DNA of 61,059 bases from Lichenibacterium ramalinae. GTDB lineage: Bacteria; Pseudomonadota; Alphaproteobacteria; Rhizobiales; Beijerinckiaceae. Of this stretch, positions 1 to 8,840 are shown piece by piece. Each line of letters opens with the position of its first letter. Position 1 is the first letter of the stretch. The position numbers were made by a program, and so were the translations under genes. The notes beneath the pieces were generated by a model that was not told the origin of the DNA, did no database searches, and was given only the letters and a program-made list of their open reading frames with translations. Location: contig NZ_QYBC01000027.1 of the NCBI RefSeq assembly GCF_004137085.1, positions 1 to 61,059 of the forward strand. The letters are read 5' to 3'.

Positions 1-76
<76 letters not shown>

Positions 77-91
77 CATCACCGAACCGAC

Positions 92-127
92 CCTTCAGCC
101 CCGCGCCCGACAGCGCGGGGCTGAAGG
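92..127 (+). terminator. Strong hairpin downstream of tRNA-fMet
   Basis: A perfect 15-bp inverted repeat (92-106 against 113-127, arms CCTTCAGCCCCGCGC and its complement) encloses a 6-nt loop. It starts 16 nt after the tRNA CCA end, where a transcription terminator is expected. No T-tract follows, so it may work as a T-less terminator or as a 3' processing signal. Confidence 0.6.
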
Positions 128-357
128 CGTTCGGGACACGGCATGTGGGGGAGGGCGCTCGCACCCGCGGCGGCGCGGTCTCCATGGGAGGGACGGCCGA
201 AGGCCTGCGGCTGATCCGCCGGCCAGCTCTCGTTTCCCGCCAAACGTCCCGCGCGCCGGACGGGCGGCCCCACCCCCCGAACCGCGGCAGTCACCGCGGA
301 CACGCTCACCGTCGGACATCATGGGTCTTGCAGGACACCGCCCGGACTGCTACGCAA

Positions 358-373
358 AACTAGTCAACAAGTT
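358..373. promoter_or_regulatory. Candidate GntR-family (FCD) operator
   Basis: AACTAGTCAACAAGTT is an imperfect palindrome (12 of 16 positions match its own reverse complement) and contains TnGTnnACnA, the type of core bound by FadR-class GntR regulators. It ends 15 nt before the first gene of an operon whose second gene encodes such a regulator, so autoregulation by the 1452-2198 product is likely. The link is inferred from position and motif. Confidence 0.5.
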
Positions 374-388
374 CGCAGGACCCAGAGC

Positions 389-1414
389 ATGGTGTCGATC
401 GTCGTCGACGAGCCTCTTCACCTCCGCGTCGCGCCCGGCACGGATCCGACCGGCGCGCCGGCATCGGGGCACGTGATCCTGCGCGTCCTCCGCGCGGGCA
501 TCTGCGGGTCCGACCTCCACATCCTGCACGGGTCGAACCCGTTCGCCCGCTACCCTCGCGTCATCGGGCACGAGTTCGCCGGCGTGATCGAGGAGGTCGG
601 CGCGGGCGTCGAAGCCCTGCGGGCCGGGCAGCGGGTCGTGGTGGATCCCGTCGTCGCCTGCGGCCACTGCTACCCGTGCCGCATCGGGCGCTCCAACGTT
701 TGTGGCAACCTCGAGGTCTTCGGCGTTCACCGGGACGGGGGCTTCCGCGATCGCCTCGCCGTCCCGGCGGCCAACTGCGTCCCGGTTCCGGACGGCGTCT
801 CCACCGAGGTGGCGACGCTGGCCGAACCCCTGTCCATCGCCGCCAACGTCCTGGCGCGGACCGGCATCGACGCGATCGACACCGTGCTGATCTACGGCGC
901 CGGCACGGTCGGGCTGACGGTGCTGCAGGTGGCCAAGCTGCATGGCGCCCGTTGCCTTGTGGCCGACATCGACGCGGCGCGTCTCGAGCGGGCGCGCGGC
1001 TTCGGGGCCGACGTGGTGATCGATTCGTCCCGCGACGACGTCCCGGCCCGTGTCGCGGCCGAGAACGACGGCCTCGGCCCGACCCTGGTCATCGACGGGG
1101 CGGGCGTGCCGGCGCTGCTCGCGGAAGCCTGCCGCGTGGCCAGCCCGGCCGGGCGGATCGGCATCCTGGGCTTCTCGCCGGCACCCAGCCCGGTCAGCCA
1201 GCAGGAGATCGTCAAGAAGGAACTGGCGCTGTTCGGCTCGCGCCTCAACAGGAAGCTCCTACCGCGGGTCATGGACTGGTTGGCGTCGGGGCGGCTCGCG
1301 CCGGGTGCCATGATCACCCAGACATTCGCGGCCCGGGACGCGCGCGAGGCCTTCGACCTCGTCGAGCGCCACCCGGAGCGCACCGTCAAGGTGCATCTCG
1401 ACTTCGCCGGCTGA
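389..1414 (+). CDS. Zinc-dependent medium-chain alcohol/polyol dehydrogenase
   Basis: 341 residues, normal length for the zinc MDR superfamily (sorbitol, threonine and sugar-acid dehydrogenases). Catalytic zinc ligands are visible as C39 and the H61-E62 pair in GHEFAG. Four cysteines (C91, C94, C97, C105) form the structural zinc lobe. A GAGTVG nucleotide-binding turn lies at 170-175 in the Rossmann fold, so NAD(P) use is expected. It is the first gene of an operon with UxuA and a sugar ABC importer and probably oxidises a sugar acid or polyol (for example converting a hexonate to the keto acid that feeds UxuA chemistry). The exact substrate cannot be read from the sequence. Confidence 0.85.
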   Translation: MVSIVVDEPLHLRVAPGTDPTGAPASGHVILRVLRAGICGSDLHILHGSNPFARYPRVIGHEFAGVIEEVGAGVEALRAGQRVVVDPVVACGHCYPCRIGRSNVCGNLEVFGVHRDGGFRDRLAVPAANCVPVPDGVSTEVATLAEPLSIAANVLARTGIDAIDTVLIYGAGTVGLTVLQVAKLHGARCLVADIDAARLERARGFGADVVIDSSRDDVPARVAAENDGLGPTLVIDGAGVPALLAEACRVASPAGRIGILGFSPAPSPVSQQEIVKKELALFGSRLNRKLLPRVMDWLASGRLAPGAMITQTFAARDAREAFDLVERHPERTVKVHLDFAG

Positions 1415-1451
1415 GCGGAGCCGCCGCCGATGCGTTCGCGCGCCTCCCGGA

Positions 1452-2198
1452 ATGCCTGACGACATGGCGTCGTCCCCTCCTCCCGCCCTCGGGCCGGCGC
1501 CCGGCACGGCGCCGACCTCCCCATCGCGCCCCGGCGTGCTCGGGTCCTCGCCCCCGCCGACGACGCGCGCCATCTACGCGGCCCTTCGCCGCGAGATCGT
1601 CACACTGGCCCTGATGCCGGGCACGAAGCTGTCGGAAAACGAACTCTCCCTGCGCTTCGGCACGAGCCGCGGCCCCGTGCGCGAGGCCTTGATCCGGCTC
1701 GGCGAGGACGGGCTGATCGAGGTCCTGCCCCAGCGCGGCAGCTTCGTCGGTCGGCTGTCCCTGCCCGCCATCGAGCGGGCCCGCTTCGTGCGGGAGGCGC
1801 TCGAGATCGCGGTCGTGCGCCGCGCCGCCGAACTGGGCCTGTCGCCCGGACAGGGCCGGCGGGCCGAGGCTTCCCTCGACGCCCAGGGCGAGGCAGGCAT
1901 CGATGCCGAGCACTTCATCGACCTCGACGACGCCTTCCACGCGGGCTTCGCCGAGGGGATCGGCCTCGGCGGCGTTTGGGCCATCATCGAACGCGAGAAG
2001 ACCCAGTTCGACCGGATCCGCTTCCTCAGCCTGCCGGCCGCGACACCGATCGACGTCCTCATCGACCAACACCGCGCCATCCTGCGCGCCGTGCTCGACC
2101 GCGACCCCGCGGCGGGCGAGCGGGCCGTGCGCGACCACATGGCGGAAGTGCTGAAGATCGTCAGCGACCTGCCGACGCGCCACCCCGACCTGTTCTGA
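1452..2198 (+). CDS. GntR family transcriptional regulator (FCD/FadR class)
   Basis: 248 residues. After a Pro-rich N-terminus of about 35 residues comes a winged-helix GntR domain (about 38-105; motifs LSENELSLRFGTSRGPVREA and LPQRGSFV). A helical FCD effector-binding domain (about 110-235) ends in the usual DHxxxIL pattern. FCD regulators sense carboxylic or sugar acids and usually repress neighbouring catabolic genes. The gene sits between the dehydrogenase and uxuA on the same strand, and a matching palindrome lies at 358-373. The start is uncertain: ATG 1452 and ATG 1464 are both weakly supported. Confidence 0.9.
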   Translation: MPDDMASSPPPALGPAPGTAPTSPSRPGVLGSSPPPTTRAIYAALRREIVTLALMPGTKLSENELSLRFGTSRGPVREALIRLGEDGLIEVLPQRGSFVGRLSLPAIERARFVREALEIAVVRRAAELGLSPGQGRRAEASLDAQGEAGIDAEHFIDLDDAFHAGFAEGIGLGGVWAIIEREKTQFDRIRFLSLPAATPIDVLIDQHRAILRAVLDRDPAAGERAVRDHMAEVLKIVSDLPTRHPDLF

Positions 2199-2224
2199 AC
2201 CCCGCACCGAGACGGAGACCCCCC

Positions 2225-3424
2225 ATGGAGCAGACGTGGCGCTGGTTCGGACCACGGGACGGCGTGACCCTGGCCGAGGCCAGGCAGGCAGGCGCCACCG
2301 GCATCGTCACGGCCCTGCACGACATCCCCTACGGGGTCGTGTGGAGCGTCGAGGAGATCCGGGCCCGTCAGGCCGAGATCGCGCGCGACCCCGCGCTCGG
2401 GCTCACCTGGAGCGTCGCCGAGAGCCTGCCGGTGCACGAGGCGATCAAGATCGGCGACGGCGACCTCGAACCCCTCTTCGAGGCCTACCGCACCTCGCTG
2501 CGCAACCTCGCCACCTGCGGCGTCCGCACCATCTGCTACAACTTCATGCCGGTGCTCGACTGGGCCCGGACGGAGCTTCGGCACCGCCTGCCGCACGGCG
2601 GGCTCGCCCTGCGGTTCAATGCCCACGAATTCGCGGCCTTCGACTGCTTCATGCTGGAGCGGCCCGGTGCAGGCGACGACCATCCGCCGGAGGTGGTGGA
2701 CCGCGCGCGGGCGTGGTTCGACCGGAGCACGGCGGCCGACCGGGACCAGCTGCTCGCCACCGTGATGGCCGGCCTGCCGGGTGCCTTCGACCGTTACGAC
2801 ATCGAGGGGCTCCGGCGCATGCTGGCGCTCTACAGCGGCGTGACGTCGGACCGCCTGCGCGAGAACCTCGTGCGCTTCCTCGAAGCCGTGATCCCGGCCG
2901 CGGAGGACGCCGGGATGCGCATGGCGATCCACCCCGACGATCCGCCGCGCCCGCTCCTCGGCCTGCCCCGCATCGTGTCGAGCGCCGAGGACCTCGCCTT
3001 CATCACCGGCGCGGTCGACAGCGTCGCCAACGGCATCACGCTGTGCAGCGGATCGCTCGGGGCCGGGCCGGACAACGACGTCGTGGCGATCGCCCGCCGG
3101 TTCGCGCCGCGCATCCACTTCGCCCACCTGCGCAACGTCTCGAACGAGCCGGACGGCTCGTTCATGGAGGCCGACCACCTCGAGGGCGACACCGACATGG
3201 TCGCCCTCGTCGAGGTGCTGCTCGACGAGCAGGGTCGCCGGCATGCGGCGGGAGACACGCGCTGGCGTATCCCGATGCGTCCCGACCATGGCCACGAACT
3301 CCTCGGCGACATCGGCCGGACGGGACATCACCCGGGCTACTCGGCGACCGGTCGCCTGAAGGGTCTGGCGGAACTTCGGGGGGCCATGCGCGCGCTGTCG
3401 CGCCTGCGCGGCCTGCCGCTGTGA
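2225..3424 (+). CDS. uxuA: Mannonate dehydratase
   Basis: UxuA converts D-mannonate to 2-keto-3-deoxygluconate in hexuronate breakdown, using Mn2+ or Fe2+ in a TIM barrel. The protein has 399 residues (E. coli UxuA is about 394) and opens with the typical WRWFGPxDxVxLxxxRQAGATGIV type N-terminus. Conserved metal and substrate elements follow, such as MAIHPDDPP, LCSGSLGA, HFAHLRN and the C-terminal MRPDHGHELLGD with the following GYSATGRLKGLAELRG. ATG 2225 follows GGAGACCCC and begins exactly at the family N-terminus. It gives the operon its likely substrate class (glucuronate, mannonate or related acids). Confidence 0.95.
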   Translation: MEQTWRWFGPRDGVTLAEARQAGATGIVTALHDIPYGVVWSVEEIRARQAEIARDPALGLTWSVAESLPVHEAIKIGDGDLEPLFEAYRTSLRNLATCGVRTICYNFMPVLDWARTELRHRLPHGGLALRFNAHEFAAFDCFMLERPGAGDDHPPEVVDRARAWFDRSTAADRDQLLATVMAGLPGAFDRYDIEGLRRMLALYSGVTSDRLRENLVRFLEAVIPAAEDAGMRMAIHPDDPPRPLLGLPRIVSSAEDLAFITGAVDSVANGITLCSGSLGAGPDNDVVAIARRFAPRIHFAHLRNVSNEPDGSFMEADHLEGDTDMVALVEVLLDEQGRRHAAGDTRWRIPMRPDHGHELLGDIGRTGHHPGYSATGRLKGLAELRGAMRALSRLRGLPL

Positions 3425-3486
3425 GACGAGGCCCGACCGCGGACAAGCGCGGCGGGTGACGGAACGACAACAGGGAGGATCAGACC

Positions 3487-4578
3487 ATGGCACAGCTACG
3501 GACTTCGGTGGGGAGCACCGCGCTCGGCGCCCTTCTCCTCGCCGGCACCGCGATGATGCCGGCCGGCGCGCGCGCGGCCGACGGGCTCGCCAAGGGCGAC
3601 ACCAGCGACAAGACCATCGCGTTCAGCAACTCCTATGCGGGCAACTCCTTCCGCCAGGTGATGATCAAGAGCTTCGAAGAGGCTGGCGCTCAGGCGGCCA
3701 AGGACCACGTCATCAAGGGCACGACGGTGGTCAGCGCCAACAACTCGGTCACCGAGCAGGCCGCCCAGATGCAGAACCTGATCCTGCAGGGCTACAGCGC
3801 CATCATCGTGCTGGCGGGCTCGGACACGGCGCTCAACGGCGTCGTCAAGGATGCCTGCGATGCCGGCATCGTCGTGGTGGCCTTCGCCAGCGGCGTGACC
3901 GAGCCCTGCGCGTATCGCGTCGACTACGACCTCGACAGCTACGGCAAGGCGGAGCTCGACTATCTCGCGGGCCGCATCGGCGACAAGAGCGCGAACCTGC
4001 TCGAGATCCGCGGTGCGGCGGGCGACGGCTTCGACAAGCGGCTGCATGCCGGCGTCGAGAAGGCCATGAAGGACCACCCGAGCTACAAGATCGCCAACGA
4101 GGTCTACGGCGCCTGGACGGCCGCGGTCGCCCAGAAGGAAGTTTCGGGCGTGCTTCCGTCCCTCCCCAAGATCGATGGCGTTCTGACCCAGGGGGGCGAC
4201 GGCTACGGGGCCGCCATGGCCTTCGAAAGCGCCGGCCGGCCGCTGCCCGTCATCATCATGGGCAATCGCCAGGACGAGTTGGCGCTCTGGAAGAAGCAGC
4301 ACCAGGCGAACGGCTACGAGACCATGTCGCTCGGCGCGACCCCGAGCGTGTCACAGGTCGCCTTCTGGGTCGCCCAGCAGATCCTGGCCGGCAAGAAGGT
4401 CCCCAAGTTCGTCGAGGTGCCCCTGCTCCGCATCGATCAGCCGGACCTCGATGCTTGGCTCGCCAAGGTCCCGGAGGGCGGCGTCGTCAACGCGACCTAC
4501 GATCAGAAGCTCGCCGGCGACATCATCGACGCCAACATCGACCACAAGCCGCTGCCCGGCGTGCCGGCCCCGAAATGA
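3487..4578 (+). CDS. Periplasmic sugar-binding protein of ribose-type ABC importer
   Basis: 363 residues with a Sec signal peptide ending near residue 28 (PAGARAADG), followed by a type I periplasmic binding fold of the RbsB/Peripla_BP_4 class. Motifs such as TIAFSNSYAGNSFRQ at the start of the mature domain and the hinge-region GGDGYGAAMAF fit a carbohydrate-binding protein. GGAGGATC precedes ATG 3487. The stop overlaps the start of the ATPase gene (ATGA at 4575-4578), so the two are translationally coupled. The ligand is probably a sugar acid because of the uxuA neighbour; this is inference. Confidence 0.9.
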   Translation: MAQLRTSVGSTALGALLLAGTAMMPAGARAADGLAKGDTSDKTIAFSNSYAGNSFRQVMIKSFEEAGAQAAKDHVIKGTTVVSANNSVTEQAAQMQNLILQGYSAIIVLAGSDTALNGVVKDACDAGIVVVAFASGVTEPCAYRVDYDLDSYGKAELDYLAGRIGDKSANLLEIRGAAGDGFDKRLHAGVEKAMKDHPSYKIANEVYGAWTAAVAQKEVSGVLPSLPKIDGVLTQGGDGYGAAMAFESAGRPLPVIIMGNRQDELALWKKQHQANGYETMSLGATPSVSQVAFWVAQQILAGKKVPKFVEVPLLRIDQPDLDAWLAKVPEGGVVNATYDQKLAGDIIDANIDHKPLPGVPAPK

Positions 4579-6080
4579 GCGCGGCGGCCCTCCTCTCGGC
4601 TGGTGCTGCTGCCCGGGCGGAAGGGTCCGGGCCGCCCTTCGTGCAGGTCCGCGCCCTGCACAAGCACTACGGCGCCGTCCAGGCCCTGCGCGGCGTGGAC
4701 TTCGCGGTCGGGCCCGGCGAGGTCGTCGGCCTCGTCGGCCACAACGGCGCCGGCAAGTCGACGCTCATGAACGTGCTCGCCGGCACCGTTCAGCGCACCG
4801 GCGGCGACTTCTCCGTCGCCGGGGCCCCGGTGGAGGCCTGGAGCCCGCACCGGGCCCAGGCACAGGGCCTGCGCTGCGTCTTCCAGGAACTCTCGCTGTG
4901 CGCCAACCTGACCCTGGCCGAGAACACGCGCGTGATGCACCGCGCGCTCCGCGGCTTCGGCTGGCGCCGGCGGGCCGAGCGGGTGATCGGCCAAACGCTC
5001 GACGCGATCTTCCCGGGCCACGGCATCCCGGCCGGGGCGCGCGTCGCCGACCTGCCGATCGGGGCGCGGCAGATGGCGGAGATCGCCCGCGCCTTCAGCG
5101 TCACCGACGAGCCTTTGCGCTGCGTCATCCTCGACGAGCCCACCTCGGCGCTCGGACACGAGGCGGCCGAACAGCTCCTGGCCTACATCCGCAAGGTGTC
5201 GACCGAGGGCGTCGCCTGCATCCTCATCACCCATCGCCTCGACGAGATCATGGCGGTCTGCCACCGGGCCGTGGTGATGGTCGACGGTCTCGTCACGGCC
5301 GAGCGGCCGATCGTCGACCTGTCGCGCGCCACCCTGGTGAGCCTGATGGGGACCATCGAGGCCCCACGGGAGCGGGAGCGCGCCGCCAAGTCCGACCTGA
5401 CATCGACCGGCCTGACATCGATCGGCCTCGTCGTCGACGATCCGGGGCGAGGCGCCGGAGACCTGCCGATCAGGGCCGCGGCGGGGGACATCATCGGGTT
5501 CGCGGGGCTCGACGGCCACGGCCAGCGCGAGCGCCTGCGCGCCCTGTACGCCAAGGGCCGCGGCGGGCCCCATCCCGTCGCCTACGTGGCGGGCGACCGC
5601 GGCACCGAGGGCGTCTTCGCACTCTGGTCCATCGCCGACAACCTGACGATCCGCAGCCTCGACGCGCTTCGCCGCGGCGGCCTCCTGTCGCGGTCGGCCG
5701 AGCGTGCGCTGGCCCAGACCTGGGCGGAGCGCCTCAAGGTCAAGGCGCCTTCGGTCGACACGCCGATCCTGAGCCTCAGTGGCGGCAACCAGCAGAAGGT
5801 GCTCTTCGCCCGGGCGCTGGCCTCCGACGCCGTCGTCATCTTCCTCGACGACCCCATGCGGGGCGTCGACGTCAACACCAAGCAGGACGTCTACCGCCTG
5901 ATCCGGAGCGAGGCCGCCAAGGGCCGATGCTTCGTCTGGTACACCACCGAACTCGAGGAGCTGAACAATTGCGAGCGCCTCTACGTGTTCCGCGAGGGCC
6001 GTGCCGAAACGATGTTGTCGGGCGCCGAGATCGAACCGTCCCGCGTCCTCGAAGCCTCGTTCGGAGGCGGCCATGAGTGA
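4575..6080 (+). CDS. Sugar ABC transporter ATP-binding protein (RbsA-like, two NBDs)
   Basis: 501 residues, the size of RbsA/XylG tandem ATPases. The first nucleotide-binding domain has Walker A GHNGAGKST (about residues 56-64), the Q-loop FQELSLC and Walker B CVILDEPTSALG. The second domain keeps the signature LSGGNQQKVLFARAL but has the degenerate Walker A (GLDGHGQRE) that is normal for these proteins. ATG 4575 overlaps the stop of the binding-protein gene, and the 3' end overlaps the next permease start (6073). It energises import through the two permeases downstream. Confidence 0.92.
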   Translation: MSAAALLSAGAAARAEGSGPPFVQVRALHKHYGAVQALRGVDFAVGPGEVVGLVGHNGAGKSTLMNVLAGTVQRTGGDFSVAGAPVEAWSPHRAQAQGLRCVFQELSLCANLTLAENTRVMHRALRGFGWRRRAERVIGQTLDAIFPGHGIPAGARVADLPIGARQMAEIARAFSVTDEPLRCVILDEPTSALGHEAAEQLLAYIRKVSTEGVACILITHRLDEIMAVCHRAVVMVDGLVTAERPIVDLSRATLVSLMGTIEAPRERERAAKSDLTSTGLTSIGLVVDDPGRGAGDLPIRAAAGDIIGFAGLDGHGQRERLRALYAKGRGGPHPVAYVAGDRGTEGVFALWSIADNLTIRSLDALRRGGLLSRSAERALAQTWAERLKVKAPSVDTPILSLSGGNQQKVLFARALASDAVVIFLDDPMRGVDVNTKQDVYRLIRSEAAKGRCFVWYTTELEELNNCERLYVFREGRAETMLSGAEIEPSRVLEASFGGGHE

Positions 6081-7059
6081 CGCCGTCGACGTCGGCCGGG
6101 CCTCCGCGGCGCGGCGCGGCGCGCCGGCGCGCCCGGCCTGGCTGCGGGATGCGATCGGGGTGGGCCTGCCGGCCCTGGCACTCGCCGCCATGCTGGCCGT
6201 CATCCTCCACATCCGCCCCTCGGCCATGAGCTACTTCGGCTTCACGCTGCTGTTCAAGCTCGCGACGCCGCTCGTCTTCGCCGCCCTGTCGCAGATGCTC
6301 GTCATCATGCTGGGCGACATCGACCTCTCGAATGGCAGCTTCGTCGGCCTCGTCACCTGCGTGACGGCCCTCTACCTTTCCGACGCGCCGGGCGAAGCCG
6401 TGCTGATCTACGCCCTGGCGATCGCCGCCTATGCGGGTTTCGGCCTGCTCATCTACGTGCAGCGCCTGCCCTCGATCATCGTGACGCTGGGCATGTCGTT
6501 CATCTGGCTCGGCACGGCGGTGATCCTGTTGCCGGCTCCGGGCGGCGCGGCGCCGGACTGGCTGCATGGGTTCATGAACTGGAAGCCGCCGCTCGTGCCG
6601 CTGCCGATCTGGATCGCCGCCCTGGCGGCGGGGGCGGGGCACCTGATCGTGACGCGCTCGTCCTACGGTGCCGTGCTGCGGGGTGCCGGCGCCAACCCCC
6701 GGGCCGTCGAGCGGGCCGGCTGGTCCCTGCTCGGCATCCGGGCCGCGGTCTACGCGGCTGCCGGTCTCCTGGCGGTGCTCAGCGGCCTCGCCCTGACGGG
6801 ACTCACGACCTCCGGCGACGCCAACATCGCACCCGCCTACACGCTGCTCGGCGTCGGTGCCGTGATCCTCGGCGGAGGCTCGTTCACCGGCGGGATGGTG
6901 TCGCCTGTCGGGACCGTCGTGGGCACCCTCACCCTGTCGTTGGCCGGCTCGCTGCTGAGCTTCCTCCAGGTCCCGCCGACCTGGCAGATCGGCGCGCAGG
7001 GCGTGATCCTGTTCCTGGTGCTGGCGGGTCGCGTCGTCGTCGCGGAGAAGACCCCATGA
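6073..7059 (+). CDS. Sugar ABC transporter permease 1 (RbsC-like)
   Basis: 328 residues, mostly hydrophobic, with 8-10 predicted membrane spans of the BPD_transp_2 family. The hallmark GDIDLSNGSFVG follows the second span and the late GGGSFTGGMVSPVG loop matches RbsC-type coupling regions. ATG 6073 overlaps the ATPase stop, and the end overlaps the next gene (ATGA at 7056-7059). Two different permeases in one operon imply a heterodimeric channel. Confidence 0.9.
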   Translation: MSDAVDVGRASAARRGAPARPAWLRDAIGVGLPALALAAMLAVILHIRPSAMSYFGFTLLFKLATPLVFAALSQMLVIMLGDIDLSNGSFVGLVTCVTALYLSDAPGEAVLIYALAIAAYAGFGLLIYVQRLPSIIVTLGMSFIWLGTAVILLPAPGGAAPDWLHGFMNWKPPLVPLPIWIAALAAGAGHLIVTRSSYGAVLRGAGANPRAVERAGWSLLGIRAAVYAAAGLLAVLSGLALTGLTTSGDANIAPAYTLLGVGAVILGGGSFTGGMVSPVGTVVGTLTLSLAGSLLSFLQVPPTWQIGAQGVILFLVLAGRVVVAEKTP

Positions 7060-8018
7060 GCCCGCTCGCCGGTCGCCGCTCCCTCGGCCGCCTGTCCCTC
7101 GCGCCCTGGACCTACGGGTTCGTCGTCGCCCTGGCCATGTGGATCGCCACCACGGCCTATGCGGGCCTCGGCAGCGCCGGTGCCACCGCCGCCTCGGCCC
7201 TGGCCTTCGGGGCCTTCAGCGTCGTGGTGGGCACCGGCCAGATGCTGGTGATCGCGTCGGGCCCCGGCAACATCGACCTGTCGGTGCCCTCCGTCCTGAC
7301 GCTCGCCGCCTATGTCGCCATGGCGGTGATGCACGGCAGCGACGGGCTGATCCTGCCCGGCCTGGCCGCCGCGCTCGCCGTCGGGGCGGTGGCGGGCGCC
7401 CTCAACTACCTCGCCATCACGGCGCTGCGCCTGCCCCCCATCATCGCGACGCTCGCCTGGAGCTTCGTCTTCCAATCGTTCGCCTACAACTTCGGCGGCG
7501 ACGCCACCCTGAAGCCGCCTGCCGTCCTGTCGTCCTTCACGGCGCTTCGGATCGGCGACGTCCAGGTGATGCCGCTCGCCGTCATGGTGTTGACGGGAGT
7601 CGCCGTCGTGCTGCTGCGGCGGACCCTGTTCGGCCGTCGCCTGCTCGCCACCGGGCAGAGCGAGCGCGCCGCGAACCTCGCCGGGGTCCGGGTCGGCCGC
7701 GTCCGCCTTCTGGCCTACATGCTCTGCGGCACCGCCGCGGCGTTGACGGGCTTCCTCCTGTCGGGCTTCACCGGGGGGGCGTCGCTCAACATGGGTGACG
7801 CCTACCTCATGGAATCCATCGCCGTCGTCGTGCTGGGCGGCACCAGCGTGGCCGGCGGGCAGGCCAATGCGGTGGGGATCTGGGGCGCCGCGCTGTTCTT
7901 CAACCTGATGGCGACGATGCTGAACACGTTCCACTTCCAGGCAGGCGTGCGGTTCCTGCTCACCGGGACGCTGATCATCCTCATCGTCGCCATCGTCCCT
8001 CGCCCTCGCGCCGTCTGA
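7056..8018 (+). CDS. Sugar ABC transporter permease 2 (RbsC-like)
   Basis: 320 residues, a second polytopic BPD_transp_2 permease. Family marks are GNIDLSVPSVLTL after the early spans and VVLGGTSVAGGQANAVG near the C-terminus. Translation is coupled to permease 1 by a 4-nt overlap. It is expected to pair with the 6073-7059 product and the ATPase to import the operon substrate into the cytoplasm. Confidence 0.9.
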   Translation: MSPLAGRRSLGRLSLAPWTYGFVVALAMWIATTAYAGLGSAGATAASALAFGAFSVVVGTGQMLVIASGPGNIDLSVPSVLTLAAYVAMAVMHGSDGLILPGLAAALAVGAVAGALNYLAITALRLPPIIATLAWSFVFQSFAYNFGGDATLKPPAVLSSFTALRIGDVQVMPLAVMVLTGVAVVLLRRTLFGRRLLATGQSERAANLAGVRVGRVRLLAYMLCGTAAALTGFLLSGFTGGASLNMGDAYLMESIAVVVLGGTSVAGGQANAVGIWGAALFFNLMATMLNTFHFQAGVRFLLTGTLIILIVAIVPRPRAV

Positions 8019-8025
8019 GGTTGCC

Positions 8026-8751
8026 ATGACCATGCCGCCGGACCGGCCCGAGCCGGTCGACCTGCTCCTCGACGCCGTCGGGCGCTCCGACCTCGTCGAC
8101 CTCACTCACCCGCTCGTTTCCGGCATGCCGGTGTGGCCGGGGCACCCCGACTTCTGTCAGACCGCCATGTCGTCGCTGGCGCGGGGCGACGCCAGTTGCT
8201 GGCATGCGCTCTCGCTCGGCGAGCATACGGGCACGCACTTCGATGCGCCGTCCCACTTCGTGGAAGGCGGCTGGTCGATCGCGCAGGCGCCGCTCGGGCG
8301 GTTCTTCGGTCGCATGGTCACCATCCCGGCCAACGGCCTCGCACCCTGCTCGGCCGTGCCGGCCGACGCCATCGTCGCCTGGGAGGCAGAGCACGGGCCG
8401 ATCGCGCCGGGCGACGCGGTCTTCTTCCACTTCGGGTGGGATCGGTTCTGGACGGCCGAGCCCGAGGCCTTCCTGGCCGGCTGGCCGGGCCTGTCGCGCG
8501 GCGCGGCCGAGCTTCTCGTCGAGCGCGCGGCTCGCATCGTCGGCTCCGACTGCCTGTCCGTCGATCCCTTCGGCAGTCCCGACTTTCCGGCCCACCTGAC
8601 CCTGCTCGGAGCCGGCATCCTGATCGGCGAGAACTTCGCCCGGCTCGGCACCCTGCCGCCGGTCTGCTCGCTGGCGGCGCTGCCGTTGCCCATCGTGGAC
8701 GGCTCCGGTTCCCCGCTCCGCGCCATCGCCTTCGTGCCTCGACGGGAGTGA
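8026..8751 (+). CDS. Cyclase family protein (kynurenine-formamidase-like metal hydrolase)
   Basis: 241 residues. The cyclase/KynB family motif HxGTHxDxPxH appears as HTGTHFDAPSH (about residues 66-76), with an upstream DLTHPLVSGMPVWPG and the conserved CLSVDPFGSPDF. These are metal (Zn or Mn) hydrolases acting on amides, lactones or cyclic compounds. The gene begins 7 nt after the permease stop, so it belongs to the sugar-acid operon and may act as a lactonase-type step. No tryptophan pathway gene is nearby, so kynurenine formamidase activity is unlikely to be its role. Confidence 0.8.
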   Translation: MTMPPDRPEPVDLLLDAVGRSDLVDLTHPLVSGMPVWPGHPDFCQTAMSSLARGDASCWHALSLGEHTGTHFDAPSHFVEGGWSIAQAPLGRFFGRMVTIPANGLAPCSAVPADAIVAWEAEHGPIAPGDAVFFHFGWDRFWTAEPEAFLAGWPGLSRGAAELLVERAARIVGSDCLSVDPFGSPDFPAHLTLLGAGILIGENFARLGTLPPVCSLAALPLPIVDGSGSPLRAIAFVPRRE

Positions 8752-8840
8752 CCGGAGGATCCGGTGACGCGCAGCGGGGACCGCTGCCGGAGCCGGCGGG
8801 GCACGGCACGAAAACCACAAGACAGTCAGGGGAGAAGGCC

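Larger units (their letters stand above)
77..388. other. Non-coding gap between tRNA and sugar-acid operon
   Basis: Apart from the hairpin at 92-127 and the palindromic operator at 358-373 I see no gene here. The short open frames in it have no recognisable similarity or ribosome binding site. The stretch probably holds the promoter of the downstream operon, but no clear -35/-10 pair stands out. Confidence 0.5.

Noticed and set aside
3456-3486. Extending the first ABC ATPase back to 3456
   Set aside because: The long open frame across the binding-protein gene is only a shadow; ATPase similarity starts after ATG 4575, which overlaps the upstream stop.
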